64,000 bases of DNA from DATFVA01 sp963764235 (lineage in GTDB: Bacteria > Bacteroidota > Ignavibacteria > Ignavibacteriales > Ignavibacteriaceae), in NCBI GenBank assembly GCA_963764235.1, contig CAVXRO010000005.1, positions 1-64,000 on the forward strand, given 5' to 3'. The stretch's first letter is position 1. Each line of letters begins with the position of its first letter. Of this stretch, positions 47,706-56,756 are shown in pieces. The position numbers and the translations under genes were made by a program. The notes beneath the pieces were generated by a model. That model searched no databases. It worked only from the letters and a program-made list of their open reading frames with translations, and was not told the DNA's origin.

Positions 47706-48385
47706 ACCATGAATATTGCTTCCCGGACAATCTTCTTTGACATTTTCGATGTACCTTTAACGCGGTCTACAAAGATGATAGGAATTTCTCCGACCTTAAA
47801 TCCCTTCTTCCAGGCTTTAAATGTCATCTCAATCTGAAAAGCGTATCCATTGGATTTTATATTATCAAGGTTTATCGATTCGAGAACATTTTTCCTGAAA
47901 CATTTGAAACCGCCGGTAGCATCCTGAATAGGCATACCTGTGATGAACCTTGTATACTTATTTGCGAAATAACTGAGAAGCAGCCGGCGCATCGGCCAGT
48001 TAATTACATTCACACCTCTTACATACCTGCTGCCCAGGACTAGATCATACTGCTCAGCAGCTTTCAGAAAGTTTTGGATCTCCTTCGGGTCGTGCGAATA
48101 ATCAGCATCCATCTCAAAGATAAATTCATAATTATGCAGAATTGCATATCTAAATCCGGCAATGTAGGCAGTACCCAGCCCTTGTTTTCCGCCTCTTCTA
48201 ATTAGTTTTATCCGGGAATTCTTTTTTGAGAGTTCTTCTACATAATTACCGGTACCGTCAGGAGAATTATCATCGACGATCAGGACATCCAGGTTTTCAT
48301 ACCTTTCCAGTAGATCGGGGATTAACCTGCTGATGTTATCCAGTTCATCGTATGTTGGTATAATTATTAGGGCTTTACCTGGCAT
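47666..48385 (-). CDS. Polyprenol/dolichol-phosphate mannosyltransferase-like GT2
   Basis: A 239-residue soluble GT-A enzyme like DPM1: ALIIIPTYDELDNISRLIP, VLIVDDNSPDGTGNYV, EMDADYSHDPKEI and LGSRYVRGVNVINWPMRR. It would transfer a hexose from a nucleotide sugar to polyprenyl phosphate. It lacks the C-terminal membrane helices of longer relatives. Overlaps the fused GT2 gene by up to 40 bases depending on the start chosen there. Confidence 0.9.
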   Translation of the reverse strand: MPGKALIIIPTYDELDNISRLIPDLLERYENLDVLIVDDNSPDGTGNYVEELSKKNSRIKLIRRGGKQGLGTAYIAGFRYAILHNYEFIFEMDADYSHDPKEIQNFLKAAEQYDLVLGSRYVRGVNVINWPMRRLLLSYFANKYTRFITGMPIQDATGGFKCFRKNVLESINLDNIKSNGYAFQIEMTFKAWKKGFKVGEIPIIFVDRVKGTSKMSKKIVREAIFMVWKLRIRSSLGIL

Positions 48386-48432
48386 AAATTTACTTTATCC
48401 GCTTCGGAAGGAATTTATTTTTCTTTACTAAG

Positions 48433-49836
48433 TTAATTATAATGACCCTTTCCAAAAAGTACAACAAAAATAGTCCGAAAAATAATCTTAAAATCCATCC
48501 GAAGCGACATATTCTCGATATAAAAGAGGTCGTATCTTAGTTTTATCTTTACATCTTCGATAGTCTCATCATATTTATGCTTTACCTGGGCCCAGCCTGT
48601 AATCCCGGGGCGGACCTTAAGGCGTCTTTTATAATAGGGGATCTCTTCAGCCAGTTTTTCAACAAAGAATGGTCTTTCGGGACGGGGACCAACCATACTC
48701 ATTTCTCCCTTCAGAACATTTACCATCTGGGGGATCTCATCAATACGGAGCTTTCTGATTACTTTACCGGCCCTTGTAATACGGGGATCATCTTTTATGG
48801 ACCATACAGGTCCCGTTCTTTTTTCGGCATCAACGTACATCGACCGGAACTTAATCATCCTGAAGGGCTCACCGTTCATACCGCATCTTTCCTGTATAAA
48901 GAAAACGGGACCTTTACTATCCAGCTTTATTGCAATTGCAGAAATCAAAGTAACCGGAAACGAAACAACCAGGATAATGAATGAGAAGAGGACATCGAGG
49001 ACCCTTTTCAATCTTTTCTCCCATTCCGGCATCAGCTGCGGCATAATATCTATAAGCGGGATACCATAGATCTGGGAGGTTCTTGCCTGACCGCTCAGAA
49101 TCTCATAAAGGTCAGGTACTATCTTTAATCCAACATTTTTAGGTTCGCATTTACCAATAATTTCGATGAGGATATCATTATTCTCTCTTTCAAGAGCTAT
49201 AATTACTTCTTTTATACCGTTTTCATCTATTATTTTTTCAATATTTTTTATAGAGTCGATAACCATTACCCCGCTATCCTGTTTACCAATATTTTCATCT
49301 TTAACAGAAACGAATCCTACCGCATCAAGTCCAAGAGCCCGATGTTCCTGGAGCTGCTTTCCAACCTCAACAGCCTTTTTATTAAACCCGATAATAAGGG
49401 CATTTCTTCTGCCTACTCCTTTAATCAGAAGATTACGCTGAACACTGCGGATGATAAGCCTTCCCCCTCCAACAAGCAGGATGAATAATCCCCAGTAAAT
49501 AAATATTAAGATCCTGTTGGCCGAAGCCACACCGTGCAGGTAATCATCCACGAAGATGAGAATGAAAAGAATAAATATTCCGAAAAAAGAAGCCTTAAAA
49601 AGAGTTGATATTTCATCGAAGCGTGAAGCCGCGAACCAGGTACGATACATTCCCACGAACATAAAAATGATGACCCAGTAAAAATATATGATAAGCATCG
49701 GGATAAAAAACTCAGGGGTAATTAACAGACGAAACCAACCCGACTCCACCCTCAGTTTAAAGAAAATAATAAACGCCAGATTTATGGTGATAAAATCGGT
49801 AAGTAAGACTATTAATTTTTCCCAAGGTTTGGTCAT
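48433..49836 (-). CDS. Polyprenyl glycosylphosphotransferase (WbaP/WcaJ-type initiating enzyme)
   Basis: It starts repeat-unit synthesis by moving a sugar-1-phosphate to undecaprenyl phosphate. The 467-residue protein has four N-terminal membrane helices, a Rossmann-like CoA-binding-type domain (about 140-270), and the C-terminal catalytic domain. That domain is complete: EPFRMIKFRSMYVDAEKRTG, LRIDEIPQMVNVLKGEMSMV, GPRPERPFF, RPGITGWAQV. Unlike the fused protein at 45.7 kb, all catalytic blocks are intact, so this is the likely initiating enzyme of the locus. Confidence 0.93.
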   Translation of the reverse strand: MTKPWEKLIVLLTDFITINLAFIIFFKLRVESGWFRLLITPEFFIPMLIIYFYWVIIFMFVGMYRTWFAASRFDEISTLFKASFFGIFILFILIFVDDYLHGVASANRILIFIYWGLFILLVGGGRLIIRSVQRNLLIKGVGRRNALIIGFNKKAVEVGKQLQEHRALGLDAVGFVSVKDENIGKQDSGVMVIDSIKNIEKIIDENGIKEVIIALERENNDILIEIIGKCEPKNVGLKIVPDLYEILSGQARTSQIYGIPLIDIMPQLMPEWEKRLKRVLDVLFSFIILVVSFPVTLISAIAIKLDSKGPVFFIQERCGMNGEPFRMIKFRSMYVDAEKRTGPVWSIKDDPRITRAGKVIRKLRIDEIPQMVNVLKGEMSMVGPRPERPFFVEKLAEEIPYYKRRLKVRPGITGWAQVKHKYDETIEDVKIKLRYDLFYIENMSLRMDFKIIFRTIFVVLFGKGHYN

Positions 49837-49872
49837 TTATCGATAAAGCTTTTGAAAATGAAGTTTAAATAA

Positions 49873-51114
49873 TCAATTTTTCACAATTGATTTTAATAGT
49901 TCAAGATAGGTATTGGCTAAAACTTTTCTATTAAAATTTGCTTCAATAAATTTTCTACCTTTTTCACCCATAGATTCCAATAAGTGTGGCCTTTCATAAA
50001 GGAATAGTATGCAATTTTTTAATGCTACTTCATTTCCTGGCTCAACAAAAATACCCCCGCCCGAATCTTCAACGATTTTTCTGGCTTCGCCATCAACATT
50101 TATTATAATAGGTTTTCGCATTGCAAAAATCTCAAAAATCTTCGATGGAATTACTTTTTCAAATAGTGGTAACTTTTTTAGAGATACAAGCAAAATATCG
50201 CAAATACTATAATAATCCGGAAGTAGCATTTTATCTACATTGTCCAAAAATATAACATTGTTCAGGTTAAGTTCTTTTTGTTTCCTAAGAAGGTTACCCT
50301 TCTCCGCACCTTCACCTATTATGAGAAAAACAATTTCGTTGTTATTCCTTAATAAATTAGCTGTATCAAGAACTTTATCTATATCATGAGATAATCCAAT
50401 AGTCCCAATATAAGCGACCACAAATTTATTGCTGATATCAAGAGATGAAAATAAATCTTTATTTTTATTCTGAGGTAAGAACAGGTTCAAATCAGCACCA
50501 TTTTTAATGACATCAATTTTTTCTTTGCTAATCCCGTTACTTACTAATACCTGAACCGTAGAATCTGCTACTGAAACAATATGTGAGCAATTACGATACA
50601 GGAAATATTCTATCTTTTCCAATATTGTAATGATCAGTTTATTTTTAAGTTGCCCAAGCTGGACTATAGATTCGGGCCATAGGTCTCTTACTTCAAAAAC
50701 AAAAGGAACTCGTTTAATTTTGCTTATTATATACCCAGAGATGCCGACAAAGAAAGGTGGACTGGTTGCAATCACTATATCCTGTTTACCACTTGCCCAA
50801 CTCCCCTGAATAATACCAGAAAGCATAAATGAAATAAAGCTTACAACCCTAAGAAAAAAACCTTTATTTGGAGCTGGTATTGTGAATGTTCTAATAACTT
50901 CAATTCCTTCTTTAACCTCTCTAAGAAATTTTAATCCTTTGTATTCAGGTGGTATCCGGCCTGTAGGGTAATCTGGGAAACCCGTAATGACAGTGACTTT
51001 TACTCCTGAATCAACCCATTGTTTACAAAGCTCATAGACTCTGTTTGATCCAGCTCCAATTTCAGGAGGGAAATACTCTGAGATAAAAACTATTTTTAGA
51101 TCAAGATCAGTCAA
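49873..51114 (-). CDS. GT4 glycosyltransferase (WbuB-like)
   Basis: A 413-residue GT-B enzyme. The N-terminal acceptor domain has FISEYFPPEIGAGSNRVYEL and ATSPPFFVGISGYIISKI. The donor domain has VVAYIGTIGLSHDIDKVLD and IPSKIFEIFAMRKPIIINVD with the GT4 Glu, as in WbuB-type N-acetylfucosaminyl transferases. The sugar is not determinable. It lies next to another GT4 gene. Confidence 0.88.
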   Translation of the reverse strand: MTDLDLKIVFISEYFPPEIGAGSNRVYELCKQWVDSGVKVTVITGFPDYPTGRIPPEYKGLKFLREVKEGIEVIRTFTIPAPNKGFFLRVVSFISFMLSGIIQGSWASGKQDIVIATSPPFFVGISGYIISKIKRVPFVFEVRDLWPESIVQLGQLKNKLIITILEKIEYFLYRNCSHIVSVADSTVQVLVSNGISKEKIDVIKNGADLNLFLPQNKNKDLFSSLDISNKFVVAYIGTIGLSHDIDKVLDTANLLRNNNEIVFLIIGEGAEKGNLLRKQKELNLNNVIFLDNVDKMLLPDYYSICDILLVSLKKLPLFEKVIPSKIFEIFAMRKPIIINVDGEARKIVEDSGGGIFVEPGNEVALKNCILFLYERPHLLESMGEKGRKFIEANFNRKVLANTYLELLKSIVKN

Positions 51115-51136
51115 AGATAAAACTTAGCTATAATTA

Positions 51137-52348
51137 TTAATCAGTTCTCCTGGGCGAGGAATTAATTAGATTATAATATACATTTTCGAACTCGCTAGTA
51201 ATTTTAGTCCAGATATAATTTTCTCTGATAAATTTACGCCCATTTGATATCAAAGAGGAAGTATCAAATCCTTCAAATATCTTAAAAATTTGCTCTGCGA
51301 ATGTCGTAGGTGTGTCAGCTATTAATAAGTGTTTTTCGTTTTCAACACTTATACCTTCTTTTCCTACGGTCGTTGAAACAATAGTGTTTCCACTTGCTAA
51401 TAGTTCAAGTATTTTTATTCTAATTCCACCACCAATCCTGAGAGGAACCACCGATACTTCTATTTCGGACAATTCATTCCATAAGTCATCAACAAAACCC
51501 TTCAATTGTATATTATTTTTTAAATTTGCCGGTATTTGAAAATTTTTAGTATTACCTCCCCCATAAATATATAGAACTGTATCCGGATATTTTTCCAGAA
51601 CTATTGGAAAGATTTCTGTTATAAACCAATTTAAACTATCATAATTTGGATACCAGTCAGTGTGCCCGATATGTGCTATGGAATGACGGATAATCGGTTT
51701 TCTTTCGATATCAAGTAATTTTTCATTTACCCCTGCAGGAATTTGTATGGCTTTAACAAATGGATATTTCTTTAATAGAAGTAAATCATTGGCACTAATC
51801 ATTATACATAAGTCAAATTGAGAATATATACGTGGCTCATATTTTAATAATTTTCTAAATTGTAACCAGGAAAAGAGTTTGAGGATGGGGTTATCGACTT
51901 TTCCAAAATATCTTTTCATTATTGCCGTCTCAATATTTTGAGGTCGAATAATGATTGGAACGGATGTAACTTTTTTTAAGTAAGAAGCTAACCAACCAAG
52001 ATGCAAATGGTTGACCTGGATTACATCGAATTCCTTTTTTTTCAAAAGCTCATCGACATAGTTCAACATTAAATCCGATATATACTTCGAGGTATTATAT
52101 GGTATCGGAGAAAATAAATTCGTAATTGCTCCCCAAATATTGTTATCAGTTTTAAAATTGAGAATATGAGGATAACAATATTTTTGCAAGCTTCTCAAGG
52201 AGCTTTCGTAATCAGAATCTTTTTGATAACAAATGAAATCTATCTCATGTCCTTTTTCAGAAAGGTTTTTTATAAGTCCAAAGATACTAAGTTTCCCTCC
52301 ATCAGTCGGCGGATACGGGACCATGGTTGCAATCTGAAGAATTCTCAT
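51137..52348 (-). CDS. GT4 family glycosyltransferase
   Basis: A 403-residue GT-B enzyme: MVPYPPTDGGKLSIFGLIKN at the N-terminus, SIAHIGHTDWYPNYDSLNWF as the donor domain entry, and VVPLRIGGGIRIKILELLAS with TTVGKEGI as the nucleotide-sugar site. This pattern is common in surface polysaccharide loci. Acceptor and donor unknown. Confidence 0.88.
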   Translation of the reverse strand: MRILQIATMVPYPPTDGGKLSIFGLIKNLSEKGHEIDFICYQKDSDYESSLRSLQKYCYPHILNFKTDNNIWGAITNLFSPIPYNTSKYISDLMLNYVDELLKKKEFDVIQVNHLHLGWLASYLKKVTSVPIIIRPQNIETAIMKRYFGKVDNPILKLFSWLQFRKLLKYEPRIYSQFDLCIMISANDLLLLKKYPFVKAIQIPAGVNEKLLDIERKPIIRHSIAHIGHTDWYPNYDSLNWFITEIFPIVLEKYPDTVLYIYGGGNTKNFQIPANLKNNIQLKGFVDDLWNELSEIEVSVVPLRIGGGIRIKILELLASGNTIVSTTVGKEGISVENEKHLLIADTPTTFAEQIFKIFEGFDTSSLISNGRKFIRENYIWTKITSEFENVYYNLINSSPRRTD

Positions 52349-52407
52349 TTAGAAATATCTGTGAGTAAGTAGAGTGATAAATGTGATTTTGTATGTAAAA
52401 TCAAAAT

Positions 52408-53358
52408 CTAATCCTTTGTATTGATAAGATCTTTCTTTAAAAGCATTGCTGCCCAAACCAATGAAAATAATTGAAGAGAATATTTTTTCTTAAATTTTAT
52501 CCAGTTGTAGAGTAACCTTATATATTTAAAATTTCCAGGACGTATACCAATTTTTAATGCACCTGCTTGTTGAACGCCTACTCTCTGATTGATATTTTTT
52601 TTAATATCTATAAGCAGATCTTTTTCATTTTCTCTTATCTTCATTTTATTTTCAATAAAATCCTTCAACCATTCCACATAAGCATTTACCGCTTTAAGTT
52701 TATTTTCAATAGTATCTTTTCTTGATAAATTAATCGAGGACTGCCGCCAATTGCACAGGAATTTTGGTGAGGCCACAATGCCATTTTCATTGGCCATTAA
52801 TAGCCATGTTGCATCATCTGATCCCCATGCATTTGGAAAATTAACAAATCCACCGATTTTTCGAAGTGAATCAGTTTTACACATAAAATCTGGTGCATAG
52901 TGCATTCTATAACTTTTTAGACGATGCCAGATGAATTCTGCAACAGTTTCAAATTCCGGACACGAAGCCGTATAGAACGCTGTATTATTATTTTCATCTA
53001 TGACCTTGACCCTCGCATGGAAAATGTCCACATTAGGGTACTTAGTAGCAAGGGAATTCATCTCTTCTAAAAAATCTTTTTCATAAATATCATCATCTGA
53101 GAAGAGAACAAAGTATTCACCTTTAGCATAACTCAAACATTTATTCCAGTTTTCTATAATCGGAAACATTTTTTCATGTTTAATATATCGAATCTTCCCA
53201 TCAGTATAATTATTAAGAATTCCATCCACATCTTCGGGTGAGCCATTATTTACAATAATCAATTCGAAATCATCAAATGATTGATTTAAAATACTGTCCA
53301 GGGCAAATTTGAGAAATTTAGTTTTTACAACGGGCAGGGCAACACTTATCAAGATCAA
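52408..53358 (-). CDS. GT2 family glycosyltransferase
   Basis: A 316-residue GT-A enzyme: ILISVALPVVKTKFLKFALD, FELIIVNNGSPEDVDGIL and the metal-binding FVLFSDDDIYEKDFLEEM. No membrane helix is obvious. Its start overlaps the following SDR gene by four bases, so it is in the same transcript. Confidence 0.88.
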   Translation of the reverse strand: MILISVALPVVKTKFLKFALDSILNQSFDDFELIIVNNGSPEDVDGILNNYTDGKIRYIKHEKMFPIIENWNKCLSYAKGEYFVLFSDDDIYEKDFLEEMNSLATKYPNVDIFHARVKVIDENNNTAFYTASCPEFETVAEFIWHRLKSYRMHYAPDFMCKTDSLRKIGGFVNFPNAWGSDDATWLLMANENGIVASPKFLCNWRQSSINLSRKDTIENKLKAVNAYVEWLKDFIENKMKIRENEKDLLIDIKKNINQRVGVQQAGALKIGIRPGNFKYIRLLYNWIKFKKKYSLQLFSLVWAAMLLKKDLINTKD

Positions 53359-54302
53359 TCCCTCATTAAATAATTTTTATAAAATTCACCTAACTCATCC
53401 CAGGCACTTTGTTCATCCCAATCTAAAATTAGCTTCGATGCATCTTGTAAATTTATCCTGGTTTTAGGTTCTGTGAATTCCTTCTGATTAGCCAGTTCAA
53501 GTTTACAATCCAGATCAAACCTAATTTTCATCTGTGTGGCAAATCTTCTGGCAAAATCACCCTGAGACTCACGATAGCCCGACGGATTAATCTTTAATAG
53601 TTCGTTATCTGAGTTTTTAACATCTCCGGCAAAGCGATTATAAACTTTTGCCAACAAAGAAACATGAATATTGTCTCTAACATATCCAGGTGTTTTTACT
53701 ACCGCAGTTTCTCCTTGAAGCCAAGTCTTCATAAGAAAAGTTGTAAATCGTGATTCTTCAAATGGTCCAAACGGATTAGGAATAACAAACTTTCCTAATT
53801 TAAAATTCAAAAGTTGAGCATAGTATCTGAAAATATTATAAGTCATACTTTTTGATAATCCGTATAATGAGAATGCTCTTAAGTCTTCAGATCCCTTGCC
53901 TTCATCATTCTCGAATATACTTCCGGTCAATAAAATGGCATCGCACTGTTTCTCTTTAAGTTTTTTTAGCACATTAACAAGGTTAGAAGTATTTTTTTTA
54001 ACAGCTGAGATGAAATCAAATTCTGAACTTGTATAACCTGTAACTTCTGCAGCATGGTGACACAGTAGATCCCATTTATTTTCACTATCCAGCAGATTCA
54101 TAAATCGTGTTGATCCAAAATAACAATTGAATATCTGATCTGATACTTCTCCTATTCTTCTAACCCTCTCCTTCCGTATACCTTCATACTGAGAAATATT
54201 CATCCCGGTGTACGTCACAGAAACATTATGTCCTGCTTTAGTTAATTCCCGGACGAACCAATAGCCGGTGAATGAACTTGCGCCTGTGAACAAAATTCGC
54301 AT
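53355..54302 (-). CDS. NAD-dependent epimerase/dehydratase (extended SDR), nucleotide-sugar type
   Basis: A 315-residue extended SDR: ILFTGASSFTGYWFVRELTK dinucleotide loop, LLTGSIFENDEG, and the catalytic YGLSK (Tyr-x3-Lys). Probably reduces or epimerises the product of the RfbC step, since it directly follows rfbC in the transcript. The exact reaction is not clear. Confidence 0.82.
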   Translation of the reverse strand: MRILFTGASSFTGYWFVRELTKAGHNVSVTYTGMNISQYEGIRKERVRRIGEVSDQIFNCYFGSTRFMNLLDSENKWDLLCHHAAEVTGYTSSEFDFISAVKKNTSNLVNVLKKLKEKQCDAILLTGSIFENDEGKGSEDLRAFSLYGLSKSMTYNIFRYYAQLLNFKLGKFVIPNPFGPFEESRFTTFLMKTWLQGETAVVKTPGYVRDNIHVSLLAKVYNRFAGDVKNSDNELLKINPSGYRESQGDFARRFATQMKIRFDLDCKLELANQKEFTEPKTRINLQDASKLILDWDEQSAWDELGEFYKNYLMRD

Positions 54303-54312
54303 CGTATTGTGA

Positions 54313-54861
54313 TTATAAATTTAAGTGAAATGCTTCGTTAAAATCGGGATGACTTTCATCTTTAGCAGAAATTACAACTGGTTCAAGCGGCCATTGAATA
54401 TTAAAGTAAGGATCATTCCATCTGATGCCTTTTTCATATTCAGGTGCATAAAATTCTGTAACCAGATATAATGCCTCTGTATTTTCAGTTAGGGTAATAA
54501 AACCATGCCCGAAACCTTTAGGAACAAACATCATTGTTCTGTTAGTTTCTGTCAATTCTGTCCCAAACCATTTACCGAATGTTTCGGATTCTTTTCGAAG
54601 ATCTATTATTACATCAAACAGGCTTCCTTTTAAACAACGCACAATTTTAGTTTCAGCCTTCGGTTCTAGTTGATAATGAATACCTCTTAGAGTTCCTTTA
54701 TCCTTACTTAATGAGTTATTTATCTGGACAATTTTTGAATCAAGGTTGTATTTTCCGAATTCTTCAACACAAAAAAATCTTGCAAAAAATCCTCTTCCGT
54801 CGTCCCTTTTTTCTAAATCAATCGTATATGCTCCATAAAGAGGTGTTTCATTGAAAATCAT
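54313..54861 (-). CDS. rfbC: Sugar 3,5-epimerase of the RfbC family
   Basis: A 182-residue cupin epimerase. The catalytic histidine is in GTLRGIHYQLEPKAETKIVR and the second signature is VPKGFGHGFITL. Classical RfbC acts on dTDP-4-keto-6-deoxyglucose. Here rfbF in the same cluster makes CDP-glucose, so a CDP-4-keto-6-deoxysugar may be the true substrate; this is an inference from neighbours. It overlaps the next SDR gene by four bases. Confidence 0.9.
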   Translation of the reverse strand: MIFNETPLYGAYTIDLEKRDDGRGFFARFFCVEEFGKYNLDSKIVQINNSLSKDKGTLRGIHYQLEPKAETKIVRCLKGSLFDVIIDLRKESETFGKWFGTELTETNRTMMFVPKGFGHGFITLTENTEALYLVTEFYAPEYEKGIRWNDPYFNIQWPLEPVVISAKDESHPDFNEAFHLNL

Positions 54862-55874
54862 TTATTCTCCATAAAGTTCGTAATTTTCTCCAATCTGTTT
54901 TTTAAGGTCTTTAGTCTTACAAATCTATCACCTTCAAAATCTCCAATAGAAAAATTATGCTCGGAATATTTCCGAAATAATTCATCCATTCCGGTGTCCA
55001 AATTATATTCCAGTTTGAATTCCGGAAGCAGCTCATTAAGAAAGTCAAATTTAACCCTGTAATTTCTTGGATCAGCTCCTACTTCTCCTGTAAAAACTAT
55101 TTTGGCCGCGGGTAGTAATTTTTGTACCTTATCAGCAATATCCCTGACCTGATAGTTTTCTGAATTTGCACCAATATTCACAGCTTTATTATGGATAGCT
55201 TCTTTCCCAGCCTCCGCAAAAGCAAGAAAAGCATTCGCAATATCTTTGCAATGAATTAGCGGCCGCCAGGGTGTTCCATCACTCATTATCCGTATTTCAC
55301 CTTTAGTAAAAGCACAACCTAAAAGATTGTTAACCACAAGGTCAATACGCAGCATTGGAGAATAACCGTAGGCCGTAGAATTACGTAAAAAAACGGGAGT
55401 AAAATTATCATCTGCAAGTTCACCGATCGCTTTTTCCGATTCAATTTTCGAAGTCGCATAAGCTGATACAGGATTAAGTTTTGCATTTTCATCCAGATCC
55501 AGAGATTCGCCTTTTCCGTACGCCGAACAGCTACTGGCATACAAAAAACGAGGAATACCGGCTGCCTTTGCAAGTTTAGCTAATCTAATTGACCCGTCCC
55601 GATTTATACTATAAGTTAAGCTCTCATCTAAATCTCCCATAGGATCATTGGAAATTGCAGCCAGGTGCATTAAACAATCATAACCTGATAAATCATTTAA
55701 ATTTACTTCCCTGACATCCTTTTTTAATTCCTTATCGGGCTCCACCAATTCTTCCCATTCACACCCTTCAAATAAATTTATATCACAGCCCGTTACTGTA
55801 TGTCCATATTCCTTTAAAAGTGCTACCAGATGCGATCCTATATATCCTTTATGGCCAGTTACAAAAATCTTCAA
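54858..55874 (-). CDS. NAD-dependent nucleotide-sugar epimerase/dehydratase
   Basis: A 338-residue extended SDR: KIFVTGHKGYIGSHLVALLK, MHLAAISNDPMGDLDE, YASSCSAYGKGESLDLDE and catalytic YATSK. The sequence differs from standard CDP-glucose 4,6-dehydratase (RfbG), whose N-terminus reads with a GHTGFKG loop. It stands exactly where rfbG would be, between rfbF and rfbC, so it may do that step or a related one. Confidence 0.85.
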   Translation of the reverse strand: MKIFVTGHKGYIGSHLVALLKEYGHTVTGCDINLFEGCEWEELVEPDKELKKDVREVNLNDLSGYDCLMHLAAISNDPMGDLDESLTYSINRDGSIRLAKLAKAAGIPRFLYASSCSAYGKGESLDLDENAKLNPVSAYATSKIESEKAIGELADDNFTPVFLRNSTAYGYSPMLRIDLVVNNLLGCAFTKGEIRIMSDGTPWRPLIHCKDIANAFLAFAEAGKEAIHNKAVNIGANSENYQVRDIADKVQKLLPAAKIVFTGEVGADPRNYRVKFDFLNELLPEFKLEYNLDTGMDELFRKYSEHNFSIGDFEGDRFVRLKTLKNRLEKITNFMENK

Positions 55875-55897
55875 TTTTTCCTCGTTTAATTAAAAGA

Positions 55898-56686
55898 TTA
55901 AATTCGCCAGGGTGCTTTACCCGATTTCCAGAGCTCGCTTAAATATTCCCGATCTCTTTGAGTATCCATGCAACCCCAGAACCCATTATGTTTATATAAA
56001 TTCAGTTCCTCATCTTTGGCAAGTTTAACGAGAGGTTCCTTCTCAAGAACACAATTCTCTTTTTTTGATAAATAAGTCAGGAACTTTTTATTAAAAAAGA
56101 AATATCCTCCATTAATCCACTTTTCCGTAAACTCAGGTTTTTCATCAAATTCAATCACATTATTATCTAATTGCTTAATCTCTCCGAATCTTGAAGGCGG
56201 GTTGACGCCGAGAACAGTACCTATTTTTTTATGTGAGAGATGATATTCATATTCTGATAGTAAATCGGCATCGGTTAGTCCATCACCATATGTTACAGCA
56301 AAATTTTCGGCCGATCCCAAATATTTTTCAGCAGCTATAGCTATTCTGGCCCCTGTCATTGATAAATCACCTGTAAATGCCATAGTTACTTCCCAATCCT
56401 CATTATGGTCAACAGAGTGAATTTGTACATCGTTTGACTTTAAATTTACAGTAAAATCACTATTCATCTGGGAAGAGTTTAAAAAATATGACTTAATAAC
56501 TTCCGCTTTAAAACCAAGACACAGTATAAATCTCTTAAAACCGAATTTGCTGTAGTAGTTCATAATATGCCATAGTATGGGTTTTTCCCCAACTGGCACC
56601 ATTGGTTTCGGACGGAATTCAGTTTCTTCCTTCAGGCGGGTTCCTAGTCCCCCACACAATATGAAAACAGGTATATTGTCTAACAT
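55898..56686 (-). CDS. rfbF: Glucose-1-phosphate cytidylyltransferase
   Basis: Makes CDP-glucose from CTP and glucose-1-phosphate. The 262-residue protein has the nucleotidyltransferase loop FILCGGLGTRLKEETEFRPK, then PMVPVGEKPILWHIM, VTYGDGLTDADL and INGGYFFFNKKFL. This entry point leads to CDP-3,6-dideoxyhexoses or related deoxysugars. First of the four sugar-nucleotide genes in transcription order. Confidence 0.93.
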   Translation of the reverse strand: MLDNIPVFILCGGLGTRLKEETEFRPKPMVPVGEKPILWHIMNYYSKFGFKRFILCLGFKAEVIKSYFLNSSQMNSDFTVNLKSNDVQIHSVDHNEDWEVTMAFTGDLSMTGARIAIAAEKYLGSAENFAVTYGDGLTDADLLSEYEYHLSHKKIGTVLGVNPPSRFGEIKQLDNNVIEFDEKPEFTEKWINGGYFFFNKKFLTYLSKKENCVLEKEPLVKLAKDEELNLYKHNGFWGCMDTQRDREYLSELWKSGKAPWRI

Positions 56687-56756
56687 AATAAAATCAAATT
56701 TTATAAAATTTTAATGCTTAAAATGAGTCTTTTTGTAACTATTTGGCTATTCTCAC

